NCBI GenBank assembly: GCA_016861185.1
Contig: BOKW01000004.1
Span: 310,001 to 374,000, forward strand
Origin: Betaproteobacteria bacterium
GTDB taxonomy: Bacteria > Pseudomonadota > Gammaproteobacteria > Burkholderiales > Burkholderiaceae_F
Direction of reading: 5' to 3'
DNA length: 64,000 bases
Shown here: positions 7,578-15,770 of the stretch, piece by piece
Numbering within the stretch: position 1 is the first letter of the stretch
Layout of the letters: every line of letters starts with the position of its first letter
Translations under genes and position numbers: made by a program
The notes under the pieces: model-generated
What the model was told of the DNA's origin: nothing
The model's input: the letters and a program-made list of their open reading frames with translations, nothing else
Databases searched by the model: none

Positions 7578-9743
7578 TCATTGAGTCGCCTGGCGAGCGG
7601 CGGTTCCCGCCGTCGGGAAATCGTCGACCTGGATCACGCGATCGGCTGCGAGCAGATAGGCGAGCGCCGCTGCCGGGTCGCGCGATTTGCTCGCCGCTTC
7701 TTCCAGCGATGCCGTTCGGCGCAGCACTTTATTCAGCTCCGGCACCTCGTCGGCAACCGCATCGGCCAGCGCCAGCGCCTGCATCAGATCGCGCAGCCCG
7801 CCGGTGGCGGGGACGCCGAGATCGGGACACAGTCGGCCCAGCAGCGCGCGATCCTCGCGCAACGCATCGGCGTGCGCGATCAGATCGCGGTCGCGCAGCG
7901 GCGCGAGATGGCGCGTGCCGCGTAACAGCAGCGGCGCGGCGAAGCGCAACGGACGCGACGGCAGGTTGGCGTACAGGTCGCGCAGCGTGGCGGCGGCCAG
8001 ATCGAGCTGCACGCGGATCGCCGCGCGCGCCAGCGGCAGCATCTTCGCGTCGCCTTCGACCCGGTAGCGCCACACGCAGGCGCTCGCCAGGTACAGGTAC
8101 GACAGCACGTCGCCGAGCCGCGCCGACAGCAGCTCCATGCGCTTGAGCCGGCCGCCGAGCAGCCCCATCGCGAGATCCGCGGTCAGCGCGTACTTGGCCG
8201 ACACGCGCGCGATCAAGCGCGCCTCCTTGGCCAGTTCCGCCGGCACGGAGCCGATCACCGGCGCGCCGAAGAGGCTCGTCCACAGGTTGCGCAGCACGTG
8301 CGAGACATGACCGAGCAGCGCGCGGCCGAGCGCCTGCGCGTCGCGCGCCTGCACGGCGTTCATCTCGGCCAGCATGTGCGGGTGGCAGCGCACGGCGCCC
8401 TGGCCGAAGATGATCAGCGCGCGTGTCAGGATGTTCGCGCCTTCGACCGTGATCGCGATCGGCGCGTGCCGGTAGGCGACACCGAGCAGGTTCTTCGGTC
8501 CCATCATGATCGCCTTGCCGCCGAGGATGTCCATGGCGTGATTGACGGCGCGGCGCCCGGCCTCGGTGAGCTGCACCTTCAGGATCGCGCTCGCCACGCT
8601 CGGCCGCTCGCCGCGATCGAGCGCCGCCGCGGCGTAACGGCGCGCCGCGTCGGTCGCGTACAGATCGGCGGCCAAACGCGCGATCAATGCCGCGACCGCG
8701 TGAAAGCGGCCGATCTGCAGCCCGAACTGCTCGCGGATGCGGCCATAGCCGGCCGCCACGTACAGCGCGCTCTGCTGCAACGCTGCGCCCAGCGCCGGCA
8801 GCGAGATCGCGCGGCCGGCGGCCAGACACTCCATCAGCATGCGCCAGCCCTGGCCGACCTGGGCTTCGCCGCCGATCACCCAGTCCATCGGCACGAACAC
8901 GTCCTGCCCGCGGATCGGCCCGTTCATGAACGCCGAGTCCATCGGCCGGTGGCGGTTGCCGATCGTCATGCCTGCGGTCGGCACCGGCAGCAGCGCGCAG
9001 GTGATGCCGAGCGCCTGCTCGCCTGCGGGCCGCGTCGGATCGATCGCGTGAAACGCCAGCCCGACCACGGTCGCCACCGGCGCCAGCGTGATGTAGCGCT
9101 TGTCGAAGTTGACGCGAAAGCCGCGCACGGTGCGGCCGTCGATCGTACGTGCCGTCAGCACGCCGCGATCGGGAATCGACGCCGCGTCCGATCCCGCGTA
9201 CGGCGAAGTCAAGGCGAAACACGGCAGTTCGCGGCCGTCGGCCAGCCGCGGCAGGTAGTGGCTCTTCTGCGCCTCGGTGCCGTAGCGCAGCAGCAGCTCG
9301 GCCGGCCCGAGCGAATTCGGCACCATCACGGTCACCGCCGCCGCGGTGTTGACGGTGGCGATGCGCGTGACCACCGTCGCGTGCGCGAAGTGGCCGAAGC
9401 CGAGCCCGCCGTATTCGCGCGGGATGATCATGCCGAAGAACTTCTTCTCGCGCAGGTAGCGCCACACCTCGGGCGGCAGATCGCGCGCCTCGTCGATCGC
9501 GAAGTCGTCGAGCAGCGCGCTCAGCCCGGCGACATCGCGGTCGAGAAACGACTGCTCTTCGACGGTGAGCCGATTCGGGCCGACCGCGGCGAGCGCGTCG
9601 AAGTCCGGCCGGCCGGCGAAAAGCTGTCCTTCGAAGCCGACGCTGCCGGCTTCGAGCGCCGCGCGTTCGGTGTCGCCGATCGGCGGCAGCGCCTTGGTGA
9701 ACGGGTCAAGTGCGAGGCGTCCGAGCAGACCGGCAAGGTTCAC
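7578..9743 (-). CDS. fadE: Acyl-CoA dehydrogenase, FadE type
   Basis: Protein of 721 aa from the GTG at 9743, preceded by TGGAG; another GTG seven codons upstream has no better site. It matches the long FadE family: PPIGDTERAALEAG at the start, then the ACAD N-terminal, middle (CFALTSPYAGSDAAS) and C-terminal domains, and a DUF1974-type tail. It lacks the N-terminal membrane segment of E. coli FadE, being about 90 residues shorter. The enzyme introduces the 2,3-double bond in long-chain acyl-CoA during beta-oxidation, using FAD. Reading frames over 1000 codons on the other strand are shadows. Confidence 0.88.
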   Translation of the reverse strand: MNLAGLLGRLALDPFTKALPPIGDTERAALEAGSVGFEGQLFAGRPDFDALAAVGPNRLTVEEQSFLDRDVAGLSALLDDFAIDEARDLPPEVWRYLREKKFFGMIIPREYGGLGFGHFAHATVVTRIATVNTAAAVTVMVPNSLGPAELLLRYGTEAQKSHYLPRLADGRELPCFALTSPYAGSDAASIPDRGVLTARTIDGRTVRGFRVNFDKRYITLAPVATVVGLAFHAIDPTRPAGEQALGITCALLPVPTAGMTIGNRHRPMDSAFMNGPIRGQDVFVPMDWVIGGEAQVGQGWRMLMECLAAGRAISLPALGAALQQSALYVAAGYGRIREQFGLQIGRFHAVAALIARLAADLYATDAARRYAAAALDRGERPSVASAILKVQLTEAGRRAVNHAMDILGGKAIMMGPKNLLGVAYRHAPIAITVEGANILTRALIIFGQGAVRCHPHMLAEMNAVQARDAQALGRALLGHVSHVLRNLWTSLFGAPVIGSVPAELAKEARLIARVSAKYALTADLAMGLLGGRLKRMELLSARLGDVLSYLYLASACVWRYRVEGDAKMLPLARAAIRVQLDLAAATLRDLYANLPSRPLRFAAPLLLRGTRHLAPLRDRDLIAHADALREDRALLGRLCPDLGVPATGGLRDLMQALALADAVADEVPELNKVLRRTASLEEAASKSRDPAAALAYLLAADRVIQVDDFPTAGTAARQATQ

Positions 9744-9779
9744 GGGGTTTCTCCAGGCAATCACGCCGGACGCGGGGAT

Positions 9780-11780
9780 TCAGGGCTTCGCCTCATGGCC
9801 CGACGCGGGCGGAAACAGGAACTCGAGCGGCCTGCTGCGCAGCCGGCCGAAATACGCGGCGAGCAGCCTCCGGGTGCTGGCGATGCGCGCGCGGCGCGCC
9901 TGCAACGCGACGTACAGCGCGAGCCCGAAGCTGACCCACAGGTTGACCGCCGCGATCAGCACGACGTAGGCGAAGTACGTCGCCGCGTCGCCCCACGTCG
10001 GCGGCAACGACGCCGCGGAGTAACCCAGGTTCGAAGAAGAGAACGCCACGTGCCGGATGTCGAGCGGCAGCCCGACGAGAAGACCGACGAACGCGGTGGC
10101 GCCGAGCAGCACGCCGAAGAAGAAGTTGCCGGCCAGCGCGCCGTAGTTCGTCTCCAGGTAGGCGGCGATGCGTTCGCGCGCCACCTCGCCCAGCAGCCGC
10201 TCCAGGCGCGGGTGCGCGCGCACGCGCCCGGGCAGATCGACGTAGTGGCAGCGGTTGTCGAAGTAACCGGCGATCAGTCCCGCGACGAACAGCCACACGC
10301 CGGCGATCGCCGCGTGCAACAGCGCCAGCCCGGCGAGCGGGCGCAGCTCGTGATAAAGCGCCTGCGACTTCTCCTCGCCCAGCAGCGGCGTGCCGAAAGC
10401 GTGCTGCCAGGCGAGGCCGAAAGCCAGCGCCACGGGCAGCGCCACCAGCACGTTGCCGACGACGGCAATGAACTGCGAGCGGCCGACCTGGATCAGCAGT
10501 GCCGCGAGCTTGTCGAGGTTGGCGCGGCCGCGCTCGCTTTCCTCGATGGCGGCGGCGATCGTTGCCGCAGTCATCGCCGGCTGCTTGGTGGCGACCGTGA
10601 AGTGCAGCAGGTGGATCAGCACGAAGCCGAGTCCGTAGTTCAGGCAAACGAGCAGCGTTTCCGGCAGCGGCGCGAGATCGAACGCGACGATGTACAGCTT
10701 GGCGAGCGCCATCAGCGCGACGACCAGCCCGGCGCCGGCGGCGGAGCCGAGCATCTCGAAGTACTCGGCCACGGTCTGCGTCACGTAATGCTCGCCGGTG
10801 CGGCTGGCGCTCTCGGCCACGCGGCGCGACAGCAGCTGCACGTTGTCCCGCCACAGACGCGACAGACTGTGGCGCTCGGCGAGCCCGGCGATCATCTCCT
10901 TGTACAGCGCGACTGCCGCGCGCTGCCGCGCGCTCGCGTCGGCCGGATCGATCAGGCGCAGCAGCCGCTCGATGCGTTCCAGCGTCTGCTCGAGCCGCTC
11001 CAGCAGATACGTCAGCCGCAGGCTCGTGCCGCGCTTCAGCGCCACCGCTCGCAACTGCCTGACCTGCTCGGCACACTGCGCGAGCAGCACCTGCGCGTGG
11101 CGGTCGTCGTGGTAGGCGAGCGAGCGGTCGTGCACCCAGGCGGCGTAGCGTTCGAGGAACGCGGCCAGTTCGCGCTGCTGCGCGATGAACGGCGAGTCGT
11201 GACGCGCGATCCTGGGATCGACGCGCATCAGTTCCGGCTCGATGCCTTCGGCCGCGAACCACAGCGACAGCCGCTCGAGCGCCTCGAGCACCGCGTCACG
11301 CGCGCGCTGCACGCAGGCGCGGTCCTGCCAGGCGAAGAAATGCAGCGCCGCCAGCAGCCGCAACCATGTCTCGTCGGGCACCGCCATGACCCAGCGGGCG
11401 TCGCTGCGGCGGGAAAAGACGAGCGTCAGGCAGTCCTTCAGCCGGGTGCGATCGGGCGGCGCCGGCAGCACGCGCTCGTACAGCCGCACGCGCAACTCGG
11501 CGAAGAACCCGCGCGTGGAGAAGATCCCGACCTCGGTGTACAGCGACACCTGCTCGAGCGAGGCCAGCCACGCCTGCACGCGCCGGCACGCCGCGTCGCG
11601 CAGCGGCGCGTCGGATTCGAGCGCGGCGGTCAGCGCCTCGACGCGCTCGATCGCCGGCGCCGGATCGTCGGCATCGCGCGGCCGCACCCAGTCGACCAGC
11701 GCGGCGATCGCTTGCACGACGTCGGTGCCGTCGTCGCCGACCGCCGCCAGCAGGCCGGCGAGATCCGCGACGCGTCCCAT
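9780..11780 (-). CDS. Gcr-family ('site-specific recombinase') integral membrane protein
   Basis: Protein of 666 aa. The ATG at 11780 is preceded by CGGGAG. The N-terminal 330 residues are helical and soluble; the C-terminal half holds about six membrane helices (AGAGLVVALMALAKLYIV, LLVCLNYGLGFVLIHLL, FIAVVGNVLVALPVALAF and others). This is the family annotated as SpecificRecomb/Gcr after a Neisseria gene linked to pilin variation. Nothing in the sequence looks like a serine or tyrosine recombinase, so the label is probably historical. Real function unknown. Confidence 0.8.
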   Translation of the reverse strand: MGRVADLAGLLAAVGDDGTDVVQAIAALVDWVRPRDADDPAPAIERVEALTAALESDAPLRDAACRRVQAWLASLEQVSLYTEVGIFSTRGFFAELRVRLYERVLPAPPDRTRLKDCLTLVFSRRSDARWVMAVPDETWLRLLAALHFFAWQDRACVQRARDAVLEALERLSLWFAAEGIEPELMRVDPRIARHDSPFIAQQRELAAFLERYAAWVHDRSLAYHDDRHAQVLLAQCAEQVRQLRAVALKRGTSLRLTYLLERLEQTLERIERLLRLIDPADASARQRAAVALYKEMIAGLAERHSLSRLWRDNVQLLSRRVAESASRTGEHYVTQTVAEYFEMLGSAAGAGLVVALMALAKLYIVAFDLAPLPETLLVCLNYGLGFVLIHLLHFTVATKQPAMTAATIAAAIEESERGRANLDKLAALLIQVGRSQFIAVVGNVLVALPVALAFGLAWQHAFGTPLLGEEKSQALYHELRPLAGLALLHAAIAGVWLFVAGLIAGYFDNRCHYVDLPGRVRAHPRLERLLGEVARERIAAYLETNYGALAGNFFFGVLLGATAFVGLLVGLPLDIRHVAFSSSNLGYSAASLPPTWGDAATYFAYVVLIAAVNLWVSFGLALYVALQARRARIASTRRLLAAYFGRLRSRPLEFLFPPASGHEAKP

Positions 11781-11824
11781 CGTGCTCCCGGAATTTCGTC
11801 CCTGTCGCGCCACCGCATTCGCGG

Positions 11825-12112
11825 CTACTCGTGCGCGAGCGGCTTGTCGGTGAACAGGTACTCGCGCAGCTCGCGGTGGAACTTCGGGTCGCGGCGCCGG
11901 ATCCACTCCAGCACCATCGCCGCGTGCTCCTTCTCCTCGTCGCGGTTGTGCGCGAGGATCGGGCGCAGCTCGGGGTCCTTGCACGCGTCGACGCGCTGGT
12001 TGTGCCAGTCGACCGCCTCGAGCTCCTCCATCAGCGAGACGATCGCGCGGTGCATGTCGCGCGTCACGTCGCTCAGCTCGCCGACCGGTTCGTGGTAGCC
12101 CTCGCTCGCCAT
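11825..12112 (-). CDS. Encapsulated-ferritin (EncFtn)-like ferroxidase
   Basis: Protein of 95 aa behind a perfect AAGGAGG. It closely follows the EncFtn family of Rhodospirillum rubrum as recalled: HRAIVSLMEELEAVDW and LAHNRDEEKEHAAM. Residues matching the ferroxidase ligands Glu32, Glu62 and His65 are Glu30, Glu60 and His63; Trp38 is kept as Trp36, but the neighbouring Tyr is His37. EncFtn decamers oxidise Fe(II) inside an encapsulin shell. Here the protein ends about ten residues after the ferritin helices, with no targeting peptide, and no encapsulin gene is adjacent or elsewhere in the window. It may be a free ferroxidase. Confidence 0.85.
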   Translation of the reverse strand: MASEGYHEPVGELSDVTRDMHRAIVSLMEELEAVDWHNQRVDACKDPELRPILAHNRDEEKEHAAMVLEWIRRRDPKFHRELREYLFTDKPLAHE

Positions 12113-12492
12113 CGTCGCCTCCTTCCGCACGCTGTGATGCAGTTCGCCCGTCGACGCCGGCGCACCGATCCGCGGCGGCGCCCGGCGATTACGATAGCCG
12201 AAGCTCCGCGCTGGCGCCGCGCGGGTTCCTGCGGATGCCGCGCTGTTCGTTCTGGACGGCGCGATCAACGCGACGGCGCAAGCGCACGCCGCCGCGGGGC
12301 AACGGCTGTTCGACGCGACCTGCAGGCGCGCGCCGAGCGGCTCGGCGAACGATTTGCGCCGTTCGATCCGCGCGGCGGTCGCCCGCGCTGCCCATGACGG
12401 GCGCACTCCCGTAAGCCGACGGTTCCGCGGGCGCGCTACCGGAGCGATGTACCTTTGCGCCGTCGATCGAGGAGAAACGCAGGGGAGGTCCG
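12113..12492. other. Intergenic region, no gene recognised
   Basis: This 380-base divergent gap separates the EncFtn-like gene (minus) from the patatin gene (plus). It must carry promoters for both. Open frames cross it but have no start with a ribosome-binding site and no recognisable protein. AGGGGAGG at its right end is the ribosome-binding site of the patatin gene. Confidence 0.5.
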
Positions 12493-13407
12493 ATGGCAGA
12501 CGATCGCATCGCGGCATCGCTGGTGCTGGGCAGCGGCGGCGCGCGCGGGCTCGCGCACATCGGCGTGATCCGCGCGCTGCGCGAGCACGGCGGCTACGAG
12601 ATCCGCGCGATCACCGGCTCGTCGATCGGCGCACTGATCGGCGGCCTGCACGCCGCCGACCGGCTCGCGCCGTACACCGATTGGGTGCGCGGGCTGTCGC
12701 GCGCCGACGTGTGGGGGCTGCTCGACTTCTCGTTCACGCGCAAGGGGCTGATCGAAGGCGAGCGCGTGATGAAGCGGCTGGCGGAACTGGTCGGCGACGC
12801 GCGCATCGAGGCGCTGCCGATCCCGTTCACCGCGGTCGCCTCCGACATCGAGCGGCGGCGCGAGGTGTGGATGAGCCGCGGCTCGCTGTTCGAAGCGATC
12901 CGCGCGTCGATCGCGATTCCCGGGCTGTTCACGCCGGTCGAGCGCGACGGCCGGCTGCTCGTCGACGGCGGCCTGCTGAGCCCGCTGCCGATCGCGCCGA
13001 CGCTGCCGCACGACGCGAAGCTCACCATCGCGGTTTCGCTCGACGGCGCGCCGGAGCGCTCCGCCACACTGCCGCCGGAACGCGGCGAGCGCGCCGAAGC
13101 GGCACCGGAGAGCGAAGGCCCGCTGCAGCGCTGGTTCCGCTGGGCGCGCGAGGCACGGCCCAATGCGAAGGAGGCGATTTCGTTCAGCGCGTTCGACGTC
13201 ATCGCCAAGTCGTTCGACGCGATGCAGGACCGCATCGCCCGCTACCAGATCGCGGCGTACCGGCCCGACATCCTGATCGAGATCCAGAACGACGCCTGCG
13301 GCGTGCTGGACTTTCATCGGGCCGACGAGATGATCGAGCTGGGCTATCGGCGCGCGCAGGCGGCGCTGCGCCGCGCGCGCGCCGACGGCGCGGCGGCGGA
13401 CGCCTGA
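12493..13407 (+). CDS. Patatin-like phospholipase (RssA type)
   Basis: Protein of 304 aa. It has the glycine-rich oxyanion loop LGSGGARGLAH, the nucleophile elbow GSSIG (Ser about 41) and the catalytic Asp in DGGLLSPLP, the Ser-Asp dyad of bacterial patatins. AGGGGAGG precedes the ATG. There is no signal peptide, so it is probably a cytosolic or membrane-associated lipid hydrolase. It converges on the permease gene with a 14-base gap. Confidence 0.88.
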   Translation: MADDRIAASLVLGSGGARGLAHIGVIRALREHGGYEIRAITGSSIGALIGGLHAADRLAPYTDWVRGLSRADVWGLLDFSFTRKGLIEGERVMKRLAELVGDARIEALPIPFTAVASDIERRREVWMSRGSLFEAIRASIAIPGLFTPVERDGRLLVDGGLLSPLPIAPTLPHDAKLTIAVSLDGAPERSATLPPERGERAEAAPESEGPLQRWFRWAREARPNAKEAISFSAFDVIAKSFDAMQDRIARYQIAAYRPDILIEIQNDACGVLDFHRADEMIELGYRRAQAALRRARADGAAADA

Positions 13408-13421
13408 GCGCGGCGAACCCG

Positions 13422-15293
13422 CTACAAGGGCCAGACCAGCAGCAGCATCGGTACGCTCACCGCCACGACGAGGATCTCGAGCGGCAACCCGAGGCGCCAG
13501 TAGTCGCCGAAGCGGAATCCGCCGGGGCCGAGGATCAGCGTGTTGTTCTGGTGGCCGATCGGCGTCAGGAACGCGCACGAAGCGCCGATCGCCACCGCCA
13601 TCAGGAACGGATCGGCGCTGACGCCCAGCGCGCCGGCAGTGCCGAGCGCGATCGGACACATCACGGCGGCGGTGGCCGCGTTGTTGACCAGGTCCGACAA
13701 AGTCATGGTGACGACCAGCACCAGCGCGAGCGCGAGCAGCGCGTGCCCTTGCGCGACGCTGCCGAGCAGGAAGTCGGCGATCAGCCGCGCGGCGCCGGTC
13801 GACTCCATCGCACCGGCCACCGGGATCAGCGCGCCGAGCAGCACGACCACCGGCCAGTCGATCGCTTCGTACACCGCGCGCGGCGGCACCGTGCGCAGCG
13901 CCATCGACGCGAGCACGCCGAACGCGAAAGAAATCGCGGCCGGCAGCAGCCCGAAGGCGGCGCCGCTGACGGCCGCCGCCATCACGACGCCGGCGACGAT
14001 CGCCTTGCGCTTGTCCGGAATGCGCAGTTCGCGCTCGGCCAGCGGCACGCAACCGGTCTGCGCGGCGAACTCGGTCAGCGCCTCCGGCAGGCCCTGCATC
14101 AACAGCAGGTCGCCGGGTCTGAAGTTGAAGGAGCGCAGCCGCGCCATCGAGCGCTGACCCTGCCGCGACACGGCGAGCAGATTGATGCCGTAGCGCGCCC
14201 TCAACATGAGGTCGGCGGCCGAGCGGCCCGCCAGCGTCGAGCCGGGCAGCACGGCCAGTTCCATCAGCACGATCTCGTCGGACTTGTCGGACTTGTCGGA
14301 CTTGTCGGACTTGTCGGACTTGTCGGTCTTGTCTTCCCGCTGCGCCGCCGCGTCGTCCGTTGCCGCCGTTGCGCCGCCGGCCTGCTCCTCGCGCGGCTTT
14401 TCGCGCTTGTCTTCCTCGAGCTTCAGGCCGACGCTCGACAGCGCGCCGGCCAGCGCCCCGGCTTCGGCCTCGATCACGAGGATGTCGCCGGCGCGTACCT
14501 GGCGGCTCGGGCTCGGCGCGGTGACCCGCACCTCGTTGCGCACCAGACCGATCACCTGCGCATCGACCTCGTCGAGCAGCCTTTCGATCTCGCCCAGCGT
14601 CTTGCCCGCGGCCTTGGCGCCGTCGGTCACGCGTGCTTCGGTGATGTAGGCGCCGGTGTCGAAACCCTCGGCGCCGGCCCGCTTGCGCGCCGGCACGAGC
14701 CGCCAGCCGAGCAACGCGACGAACGCGACGCCGGCCGCGGCGACGGCCAGTCCGACCGGCGTGAAGTCGAACATCGCGAAAGTGCCGGCGCCCGTCTGCG
14801 CGCGGAAGCCCGACACGATCAGATTCGGCGGCGTACCGATCAGCGTCGTCATGCCCCCGAGGATCGAACCGAACGCCAGCGGCATCAGCACCCGGCCGGG
14901 CGGCAGTTGTTGGCGCCCCGCGACCTGGATCGCCACCGGCATCAGCAGCGCGAGTGCGCCGACGTTGTTCATGAAGCCCGACAGCAGGGCGCCGAGCGCG
15001 GTCAACGCGGCGATCGTGACCGTCGGCCCGGACTTGGCGGGCAAGACAACCTGCGCCAGCGCGTCGACCGCGCCCGAGTTCTGCAGCCCGCGGCTCAGCA
15101 CCAGCACGCAGGCCACCGTGATCACGGCCGGATGGCCGAAGCCCGCGAACGCCTCCGCCGGCGCGACCAGGCCGCCGAGCACCGCGGCGAGCAGCGCCGC
15201 GGCCGCGACCATGTCGTGCCGCCAGCGACCCCACAGGAACATCGCGACCGTGGCCGCGAGGATGGCGAGGATCAGCCCCTGTTCGAAGTTCAT
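13422..15293 (-). CDS. SLC13/DASS-type permease with two RCK-C (TrkA-C) domains
   Basis: Protein of 623 aa starting at ATG 15293 (GGAG upstream). Two membrane halves flank a cytoplasmic region with two TrkA-C domains (about 205-300 and 340-420), the layout of CitT/SLC13-like sodium or sulfate permeases. The half-repeats show matching signatures (SGFMNNVGALALLMPVA; SDLVNNAATAAVMCPIA), the SNT-type substrate and sodium sites. The linker between the RCK domains contains a (Lys-Ser-Asp)n tract from a 9-base tandem repeat. Substrate cannot be told; anions such as sulfate or dicarboxylates are usual. Confidence 0.85.
   Translation of the reverse strand: MNFEQGLILAILAATVAMFLWGRWRHDMVAAAALLAAVLGGLVAPAEAFAGFGHPAVITVACVLVLSRGLQNSGAVDALAQVVLPAKSGPTVTIAALTALGALLSGFMNNVGALALLMPVAIQVAGRQQLPPGRVLMPLAFGSILGGMTTLIGTPPNLIVSGFRAQTGAGTFAMFDFTPVGLAVAAAGVAFVALLGWRLVPARKRAGAEGFDTGAYITEARVTDGAKAAGKTLGEIERLLDEVDAQVIGLVRNEVRVTAPSPSRQVRAGDILVIEAEAGALAGALSSVGLKLEEDKREKPREEQAGGATAATDDAAAQREDKTDKSDKSDKSDKSDKSDEIVLMELAVLPGSTLAGRSAADLMLRARYGINLLAVSRQGQRSMARLRSFNFRPGDLLLMQGLPEALTEFAAQTGCVPLAERELRIPDKRKAIVAGVVMAAAVSGAAFGLLPAAISFAFGVLASMALRTVPPRAVYEAIDWPVVVLLGALIPVAGAMESTGAARLIADFLLGSVAQGHALLALALVLVVTMTLSDLVNNAATAAVMCPIALGTAGALGVSADPFLMAVAIGASCAFLTPIGHQNNTLILGPGGFRFGDYWRLGLPLEILVVAVSVPMLLLVWPL
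14278..14331 (-). repeat. 9-bp tandem repeat inside the permease gene
   Basis: TCGGACTTG is repeated five times perfectly at 14278-14322, followed by one variant copy (TCGGTCTTG). On the coding strand it gives a Lys-Ser-Asp run in the hydrophilic linker between the two RCK domains. As the unit is a multiple of three, copy-number change would lengthen or shorten the linker without shifting frame. Confidence 0.9.
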
Positions 15294-15348
15294 CGCGCGC
15301 TCCGCGCCGCGATTATCGCCTCCCGCCCGACGCTGGCGGCACCAGGCA

Positions 15349-15531
15349 CTAGTGCTTCGGCCCACAGGTTTCGAACCGATGTCAGCCATGCGCACGCGTG
15401 CAGCGCGCGGCGAAATCGGCGTCAGGCGCGAAGCCGCGCGGAGCCTGGTTGGGAACCAGGCGAGCACGGCGACAAAGCATGGCGGCGATTCTCGCCATTG
15501 TTGCTTCGAAACCTGTGGGTTGAAGCACTAG
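15349..15531. mobile_element. MITE-like element with 27-bp terminal inverted repeats
   Basis: The ends 15349-15375 and 15505-15531 are inverted repeats matching at 25 of 27 bases; both include CTAG, which could be a target duplication of the kind made by IS5-group elements. The 183-base element has no gene and an inner hairpin (GCCTGGTTGGGAACCAGGC at 15443-15461). It lies in the 477-base gap 15294-15770, which otherwise shows only the upstream region of the BCCT gene (AGGAGG at about 15761). Confidence 0.7.
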
Positions 15532-15770
15532 AATCCCGCCGCCGTCCGTCACGCTGCCGTCGCGCTCGATACGACCAACAAGAGGTCAAGCGATGACGTG
15601 TTCGGAGTCCGTGTCCCGCGCCCTGCCGCGCTCGGCGCCAACGCGCCCGTCGCGGGCGGGTGCATGCGCGCCGCCGCCAAACGTGCGCACCGGTAGCTGC
15701 TTGCACGTCACACGCAGCCCGCCCGGCGCGCTGCCGCCGTCAAGTTCCCCCCGCTGATCAGGAGGCCACG

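Noticed and set aside
9780..11780. DNA site-specific recombinase
   Set aside because: The family name says so, but there are no recombinase motifs and half of the protein is membrane helices; not linked to the integron.
8298..12098. Plus-strand open frame of about 1270 codons over fadE and the Gcr-type gene
   Set aside because: Low-complexity Arg/His/Gln composition, no motif, fully antisense to real genes.
14278..14331. CRISPR-like direct repeats
   Set aside because: The units are 9 bases with no spacers and lie in frame within a gene; a simple tandem repeat.
15593..15757. 54-codon open frame before the first BCCT gene
   Set aside because: Composition looks random, no family resemblance; an AGAGG upstream is not enough.
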